Below, one piece after another: positions 59,374 through 64,000 of a stretch of 64,000 nucleotides of DNA. Source of the stretch: Lachnospiraceae bacterium (GTDB taxonomy: Bacteria > Bacillota > Clostridia > Lachnospirales > Lachnospiraceae). The notes under the pieces are model-generated. The model was given only the letters and a program-made list of their open reading frames with translations, was not told the DNA's origin and searched no databases. The stretch's first letter is position 1, and each line of letters begins with the position of its first letter. Position numbers and translations under genes: made by a program. The stretch covers positions 1 to 64,000 of the forward strand of contig JAFUNC010000015.1 in the NCBI GenBank assembly GCA_017473115.1, written 5' to 3'.

Positions 59374-60291
59374 ATGAGTAATCGGAAAGAGGAATTACAA
59401 AATCATATAAAAGAAGTAGAAGGTATTCTTGCAGAGTTTCTTACCGAGCAAAAAGGTGTGTATTATGAGCGTGTCATTGATGCCATGCGATACAGTTTTT
59501 TTGCGGGCGGAAAAAGACTGCGCCCAATGATGATGTTGGAAAGTTACCGTATGTTCTGCGGTAAAGACGAGAGCATTGTAAAACCTTATATGGCAGCATT
59601 GGAAATGATACATACCTACTCACTGATTCATGATGATTTGCCTGCTATGGACAATGATGATTACAGACGCGGCAGACTTACAAATCATAAGCAGTATGAT
59701 GAGGCTACGGCAATTTTAGCGGGAGACGGACTCTTAAATATGGCATTTGAAACAGTATCGGATGCTATGATGAAATCCGTATCCGCAGGTGATTGTGATT
59801 TGCTCAAAAAGCAGACAAGAGCATTTCAAGTGCTGGGACATAAGGCAGGCGTGTTTGGTATGATCGGCGGTCAGGTGGCGGATATTGAAGGCGAGAAGAA
59901 AACCGGCGCAACCAAGGAAGAATTGCTTTTTATTCATGAGAATAAAACTGCCGCATTGATTCAGGCGGCACTTACCATAGGTGCGATTCTTGCAGGCGCG
60001 TCCGATGAAGAAATATCCAAAATGGAAAAAACAGGATATAACGTTGGAGTTGCATTTCAGATTCAGGATGATATTTTGGATTGCATCGGTGACGAATCCC
60101 TGCTTGGAAAGCCGGTAGGCAGCGATGCGAAAAATGAAAAAACGACTTACGTTTCATTGGAAGGACTGGAAAAGGCTCAGGCAGATCAAAAGCAGTTGTC
60201 GGAAGAGGCGATTGCAATGTTGGATGAAATCACTTCAGAGCAGGTGTTTTTAAAAGAGATGATAAAGAGTCTGGTAAATCGTGACAAATAA
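59374..60291 (+). CDS. ispA: Farnesyl/geranyl diphosphate synthase (trans-prenyltransferase)
   Basis: IspA condenses isopentenyl and dimethylallyl diphosphate into farnesyl diphosphate. I use the ATG at 59374, 8 bases after GGTGAGG; a TTG at 59368 is in frame but too close to that site. The 305-residue product has the first Asp-rich motif DDLPAMDNDDYRRG (D87, D88), AGDGLLNMAFE, GQVADIEGE and the second Asp-rich motif QIQDDILD (D232, D233). The pattern before the first motif fits the short-chain FPP type. It supplies UppS, encoded at 16718, and lies between xseB and dxs as in Bacillus. Confidence 0.95.
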   Translation: MSNRKEELQNHIKEVEGILAEFLTEQKGVYYERVIDAMRYSFFAGGKRLRPMMMLESYRMFCGKDESIVKPYMAALEMIHTYSLIHDDLPAMDNDDYRRGRLTNHKQYDEATAILAGDGLLNMAFETVSDAMMKSVSAGDCDLLKKQTRAFQVLGHKAGVFGMIGGQVADIEGEKKTGATKEELLFIHENKTAALIQAALTIGAILAGASDEEISKMEKTGYNVGVAFQIQDDILDCIGDESLLGKPVGSDAKNEKTTYVSLEGLEKAQADQKQLSEEAIAMLDEITSEQVFLKEMIKSLVNRDK

Positions 60292-60318
60292 AGGGTACAG
60301 AGAGTAGAGGACGATAAA

Positions 60319-62172
60319 ATGTTTCTTGAAAGAATTGAAAAACCAAACGATATTAAAAGAATTCCCAAAGAATATTATGGTGCTCTTGCACAGGAAATTC
60401 GCGAATTCTTGATTGAAAAAATCAGTGTGGCCGGAGGTCATCTGGGGGCAAATTTGGGTGCTGTGGAACTTACAATGGCATTACATTTGTGTATGAATTT
60501 TCCGGAAGATAAATTGATTTGGGACGTAGGACATCAGTCCTATACTCATAAGATTTTAACAGGACGTAAAGACGGTTTTGATACGTTGCGCAAATTTAAA
60601 GGGATGAGCGGTTTTCCCAAGACTGTGGAAAGTGACTGCGATTGTTTTAATACGGGGCACAGTTCCACATCTATTTCAGCCGGTCTTGGTATGGCAATGG
60701 CCAGAACCTTACAGGGAAAGAATAACACCATTGTGTCCGTAATCGGAGATGGTGCATTAACCGGCGGTATGGCTTATGAAGCTTTGAATAATGCCGCTAA
60801 GGCCGATACTAATTTTATTATAGTTTTAAATGACAATAATATGTCTATTTCAGAACCGGTAGGCGGTGTATCCCAGTATTTGAACAGTATCCGTACCACG
60901 GAAGCATATATCGACTTAAAAGACAGCGTAAAAGACAGATTGCGTCAGATGCCCAGAGGTAAAAATATGATTCACGGCATCCAGCGTGTAAAAAGTACGT
61001 TTAAGCAAATGGTAATTCCCGGTATGTTATTTGAAGATATGGGATTGACTTATTTGGGACCTGTTGACGGACACAATATTGCGGATATGGTCCGCGTATT
61101 CAAGGAAGCCAAGAGATGCAAAGAACCTGTGCTGGTGCATGTTATGACCCATAAAGGAAAAGGGTATGCACCGGCAGAAAGACACCCTGCGCGATTCCAC
61201 GGAGCGGAGCCTTTTGAAATCGAAACAGGTTTACCGGCATCGAAAAGAACTAAGCCCAATTACACGGATATTTTCTCCACTGTTATGTGTAAAATGGGTG
61301 CAAGAAATGAAAATGTGGTGGCGATTACGGCAGCAATGCCTGACGGTACAGGATTAAAACGTTTTCGAAATATGTATCCGGACAGATTCTTTGATGTAGG
61401 GATTGCGGAAGAGCATGCGGTTACTTTTGCGGCAGGACTTGCTACCGGCGGTTTGCGTCCGATTGTAGCAATCTATTCGTCTTTCCTGCAAAGAGCCTAC
61501 GACCAGATTCTCCATGATGTCTGTCTTCAGAAGTTACCGGTTGTTTTTGCAATTGACAGAGCCGGATTGGTGGGTAGCGACGGTGAAACCCATCAGGGTG
61601 TGTTTGATTTGTCCTTTTTATCATCCATTCCCAATATGACCATTATGGCGCCGAAGAACAAGTGGGAACTTTCCGATATGTTAAAATTCGCGATTGCTTT
61701 TGACGGTCCCATTGCTGTACGTTATCCCAGAGGACAGGCTTACGAAGGCCTGTATGAAAATCGTGGCACAATCGAATTCGGTAAGTCTGAATGGATTTAT
61801 GAAGAAAAAGATATTGCGATTTTTGCTGTGGGAAGTATGGTAAAAACTGCAGTGGATGTTCATGCAAAGTTAAATGAATCAGGGTTAAGTTGTAGTTTAA
61901 ATAACGGTCGTTTCGTTAAGCCGATTGACGAAGAAGCATTGAAAAAAGCCGCAGAAACACATTCATTGATTGTGACAATGGAAGAAAATGTAGCAAGTGG
62001 CGGTTATGGTGAAAAAGTGCGTGAGTATCTTGACAGTATTCAGGCAGAGTGCAAGGTCTTAACCGTTGCGATTCCCGATAAATTTGTAGAACACGGCAGT
62101 GTGGATCAGTTATATAAAGAAATCGGTATGGACGCGGACTCTGTAGTGGCTCGCATTCAAGATTATTTATAA
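60319..62172 (+). CDS. dxs: 1-deoxy-D-xylulose-5-phosphate synthase
   Basis: DXS joins pyruvate and glyceraldehyde 3-phosphate with thiamine diphosphate, the first step of the MEP pathway. The 617-residue product has GGHLGANLGAVELTMALH, DVGHQSYTHKILTGR, the ThDP motif GDGALTGGMAYEALNNA through LNDNNMSIS, and AEEHAVTFAAGLA with the catalytic Glu. YPRGQ and the C-terminal transketolase domain follow. The length is normal. The ATG follows AGAGGA. Together with dxr (18379) and ispG (23474) this window holds three MEP pathway enzymes. Confidence 0.97.
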   Translation: MFLERIEKPNDIKRIPKEYYGALAQEIREFLIEKISVAGGHLGANLGAVELTMALHLCMNFPEDKLIWDVGHQSYTHKILTGRKDGFDTLRKFKGMSGFPKTVESDCDCFNTGHSSTSISAGLGMAMARTLQGKNNTIVSVIGDGALTGGMAYEALNNAAKADTNFIIVLNDNNMSISEPVGGVSQYLNSIRTTEAYIDLKDSVKDRLRQMPRGKNMIHGIQRVKSTFKQMVIPGMLFEDMGLTYLGPVDGHNIADMVRVFKEAKRCKEPVLVHVMTHKGKGYAPAERHPARFHGAEPFEIETGLPASKRTKPNYTDIFSTVMCKMGARNENVVAITAAMPDGTGLKRFRNMYPDRFFDVGIAEEHAVTFAAGLATGGLRPIVAIYSSFLQRAYDQILHDVCLQKLPVVFAIDRAGLVGSDGETHQGVFDLSFLSSIPNMTIMAPKNKWELSDMLKFAIAFDGPIAVRYPRGQAYEGLYENRGTIEFGKSEWIYEEKDIAIFAVGSMVKTAVDVHAKLNESGLSCSLNNGRFVKPIDEEALKKAAETHSLIVTMEENVASGGYGEKVREYLDSIQAECKVLTVAIPDKFVEHGSVDQLYKEIGMDADSVVARIQDYL

Positions 62173-62245
62173 GATTACGTAGTAAAGCGGAAAACATAGG
62201 ATTTTATTAATTCACAGATATGTTTTTACCGGGAAGGTAGTGTAA

Positions 62246-63118
62246 ATGAAGGTACGTTTGGATGTCCTGGTTGTAAAAAAAGGTTTGGCGGAGTCCAGAG
62301 AAAAGGCCAAAGCCTATATTATGTCCGGTATTGTCTACGTGAACGGACAAAAAGAGGATAAGGCCGGTGATTTGTTTGAGGAAGAGACTGCTAAGGTGGA
62401 AGTCCGCGGAGCAACATTAAGATATGTCAGCAGAGGCGGTCTCAAATTGGAAAAGGCAGTAGAGAAACATCAACTTTCTTTTGAAAATATGGTTTGTATG
62501 GATATCGGTGCCTCTACCGGCGGTTTTACGGATTGTATGTTGCAAAACGGTGCTGCCAAGGTTTATGCGGTTGATGTAGGACACGGACAATTGGCATGGA
62601 AACTTAGAAATGATGAGCGGGTTGTTTGTATGGAAAAGACAAACTTCCGTTATATGGTCAGAGATGATATTCAGGATGATTTGGATTTTGCGTCTGTGGA
62701 CGTATCTTTTATTTCATTACAGAAAATTTTGCCTCCTGCTTTTCATTTATTAAAACCGGGCGGAAGAATGGTGTGTCTGATTAAACCGCAGTTTGAAACC
62801 ACCAAAGAAAAAGTCGGTAAAAAAGGCGTGGTCAGAGACCCTGCCGTACATAAAGAAGTTGTTGAAACAGTAGTCAAAATTATTATGAACATTGGTTTTG
62901 ATATTTTGGATTTGGATTATTCGCCGATTCGAGGGCCGGAAGGAAATATTGAATATCTGGCCTATATAGAAAAACCCATGGATGCACCGGAATCCGGTGC
63001 GTTGCCGGTCGAAGAACTTATCAATAAGAGTGTGGTTGTTGGTGAAGAGATTGTATTAAGTAATGAACTTATGGAACGAATCAGGGAGATTGTAGCAAAG
63101 TCCCATGAAACATTGTAA
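62246..63118 (+). CDS. tlyA: TlyA family rRNA (cytidine-2'-O)-methyltransferase
   Basis: TlyA-type enzymes methylate ribose 2'-O positions of 16S and/or 23S rRNA cytidines. The 290-residue product has an N-terminal S4 RNA-binding domain (residues 1-60, with RLDVLVVKKGLAESREKAKAYIMSGIV) and an FtsJ-like SAM-dependent domain. The SAM site is MDIGASTGGFTDCML, followed by VDVGHGQLAWKLRNDERV, DVSFISLQKILP and LIKPQFE. It is the YqxC position of Bacillus, after dxs. Its end lies 13 bases before the nadK start. Confidence 0.95.
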   Translation: MKVRLDVLVVKKGLAESREKAKAYIMSGIVYVNGQKEDKAGDLFEEETAKVEVRGATLRYVSRGGLKLEKAVEKHQLSFENMVCMDIGASTGGFTDCMLQNGAAKVYAVDVGHGQLAWKLRNDERVVCMEKTNFRYMVRDDIQDDLDFASVDVSFISLQKILPPAFHLLKPGGRMVCLIKPQFETTKEKVGKKGVVRDPAVHKEVVETVVKIIMNIGFDILDLDYSPIRGPEGNIEYLAYIEKPMDAPESGALPVEELINKSVVVGEEIVLSNELMERIREIVAKSHETL

Positions 63119-63131
63119 GGGTGGCGTATCA

Positions 63132-63983
63132 ATGAAGTCTTTTTTAGTGATAACAAACAATCAAAAAGATAAAGATTTATCTGTTACAAACAGTGTCTGC
63201 AAGTACCTTATAGAAAACAAGGGTAAAAGTGTTAAAACCTATGTGCCGGAAAGCCGAGAGTATGAAATTCCGGAAGATAAGTTACAGGACATAGATTGCG
63301 TGATTGTGTTGGGTGGCGATGGCACCATTCTTCGTGTGGCAAAAAAGATTGTAAAAAGCAGATTACCCATTGTCGGTGTGAATATGGGTCACGTGGGTTA
63401 TCTTGCCGATGTGGATAAGAATAATGTGTTCTGCGCTATGGATGCCTTGTGTGCCGGAGAATATACCACGGAACAACGAATGATGTTATCCGGAAAAGTG
63501 CTTCGTGGCGAGAAAGAAATTTGTTGTTTGGACGCCTTAAATGATATTGTCATTACCCGTGGCGGCTCTATGCAAATATTGAATTTGGAAGTTAGTGTAA
63601 AGGGTAAGATGTTAAAAGCATATCGCGCGGACGGTGTGATTTTGGCTACGCCCACAGGCTCTACTGCCTATAATTTGTCCTGTGGCGGACCGATTGTGGA
63701 GCCGGGAGCGGATATGACAATCATAACGCCGATTGCGCCGCACACCATGCTCAGCAGAAGTATTATTTTTAATGCGGATGATGAAATTGCAGTGGAAATT
63801 TTGCCGCCGCATGATTCTACGGTTGAGCAGTTAATAGAAGTTTATTTTGACGGTATTGAACGTATTAAGTTGGAAGTGGGGGACAAGGTTGTAGTCAACC
63901 GTTCTGAAATGACTACCAAACTGAATCGGATCAGCAGTGCACGATTCCTGGAAACTTTATACGAAAAGATGAAGGAAAATTAA
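63132..63983 (+). CDS. nadK: NAD kinase
   Basis: NAD kinase makes NADP+ from NAD+ and ATP. I start at the ATG at 63132 (behind AAGGGTGG); the ATG at 63105 overlaps tlyA. The 283-residue product has CVIVLGGDGTILRVAKK (D63 of GGDG), VNMGHVGYLADV, the ALNDIVITRG region and the binding motif TPTGSTAYNLSCGGPIVEP. The length is normal. It completes the conserved nusB-xseA-xseB-ispA-dxs-tlyA-nadK run. The next gene, often argR, would start beyond the right edge. Confidence 0.96.
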   Translation: MKSFLVITNNQKDKDLSVTNSVCKYLIENKGKSVKTYVPESREYEIPEDKLQDIDCVIVLGGDGTILRVAKKIVKSRLPIVGVNMGHVGYLADVDKNNVFCAMDALCAGEYTTEQRMMLSGKVLRGEKEICCLDALNDIVITRGGSMQILNLEVSVKGKMLKAYRADGVILATPTGSTAYNLSCGGPIVEPGADMTIITPIAPHTMLSRSIIFNADDEIAVEILPPHDSTVEQLIEVYFDGIERIKLEVGDKVVVNRSEMTTKLNRISSARFLETLYEKMKEN

Positions 63984-64000
63984 TTGTAATTCAGTGAGGG

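Overview
The window reads as core chromosome of a low-GC, spore-forming, anaerobic Firmicute, most likely a member of the Lachnospiraceae (Clostridia). The reasons are a complete spoIIIA sporulation operon, the Gram-positive replicative polymerase PolC, an Asp23-family protein next to nusB, the MEP isoprenoid pathway instead of mevalonate, and the conserved Firmicute gene order around rpsB-tsf, pyrH-frr-uppS-cdsA-dxr-rseP, ispG-polC, rimP-nusA-infB and rpsO-pnp. Genus and species cannot be told from the sequence alone. Every supported gene lies on the + strand. I see no insertion sequence, prophage, CRISPR array or rRNA.

Layout. 1-4652: the end of dprA, then pilB, pilC and a separately transcribed type IV pilin. 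4975-7593: a large YfhO-type membrane protein. 7809-9688: rpsB-tsf. 9910-15278: five cell-surface genes (lipoprotein, MBOAT O-acyltransferase, DHHW/AlgJ-like partner, polysaccharide deacetylase, bactofilin) sitting between tsf and pyrH, which are adjacent in many Firmicutes. 15296-20649: pyrH-frr-uppS-cdsA-dxr-rseP, closed by a strong terminator. 20950-23345: a PP2C phosphatase, a membrane-anchored Ser/Thr kinase and a one-pass membrane protein with acidic repeats, again interrupting a conserved order (rseP to ispG). 23474-29104: ispG and polC. 29105-29739: hairpin-rich spacer with tRNA-Glu(CTC). 29740-31450: PadR regulator plus a SEDS (FtsW/RodA-like) protein with a permease-prefix domain. 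31592-31732: a possible gene remnant. 31931-40217: rimP-nusA-ylxR-ylxQ-infB-rbfA-nrnA-truB-ribF. 40447-44920: Na/Pi transporter, NlpC/P60 hydrolase and a polytopic membrane protein. 45047-47561: rpsO and pnp, each with a structured leader. 47786-52643: spoIIIAA-AH. 52747-56966: deoB, prfC and a transglutaminase-like exported protein. 57066-63983: yqhY-like gene, nusB, xseA, xseB, ispA, dxs, tlyA, nadK.

How the genes work together. Two housekeeping themes dominate: translation and RNA metabolism (rpsB, tsf, frr, rimP, nusA, infB, rbfA, truB, rpsO, pnp, prfC, nusB, tlyA, tRNA-Glu), and isoprenoid-to-envelope lipid synthesis (dxs, dxr, ispG, ispA, uppS, cdsA). Between these conserved blocks lie lineage-specific modules that all point to the cell surface: pili, polymer O-acylation and deacetylation, bactofilin, kinase/phosphatase signalling, a PadR-controlled SEDS protein and an NlpC/P60 hydrolase.

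The modules I judge most likely to hold undescribed biology are the phosphatase-kinase-repeat protein set, the PadR-SEDS pair with its promoter-overlapping direct repeats, and the acyltransferase-deacetylase-bactofilin block. PilB also carries two perfect-length matches to the MshEN cyclic-di-GMP binding motif. All functional statements rest on motif reading by eye; no database search was run.
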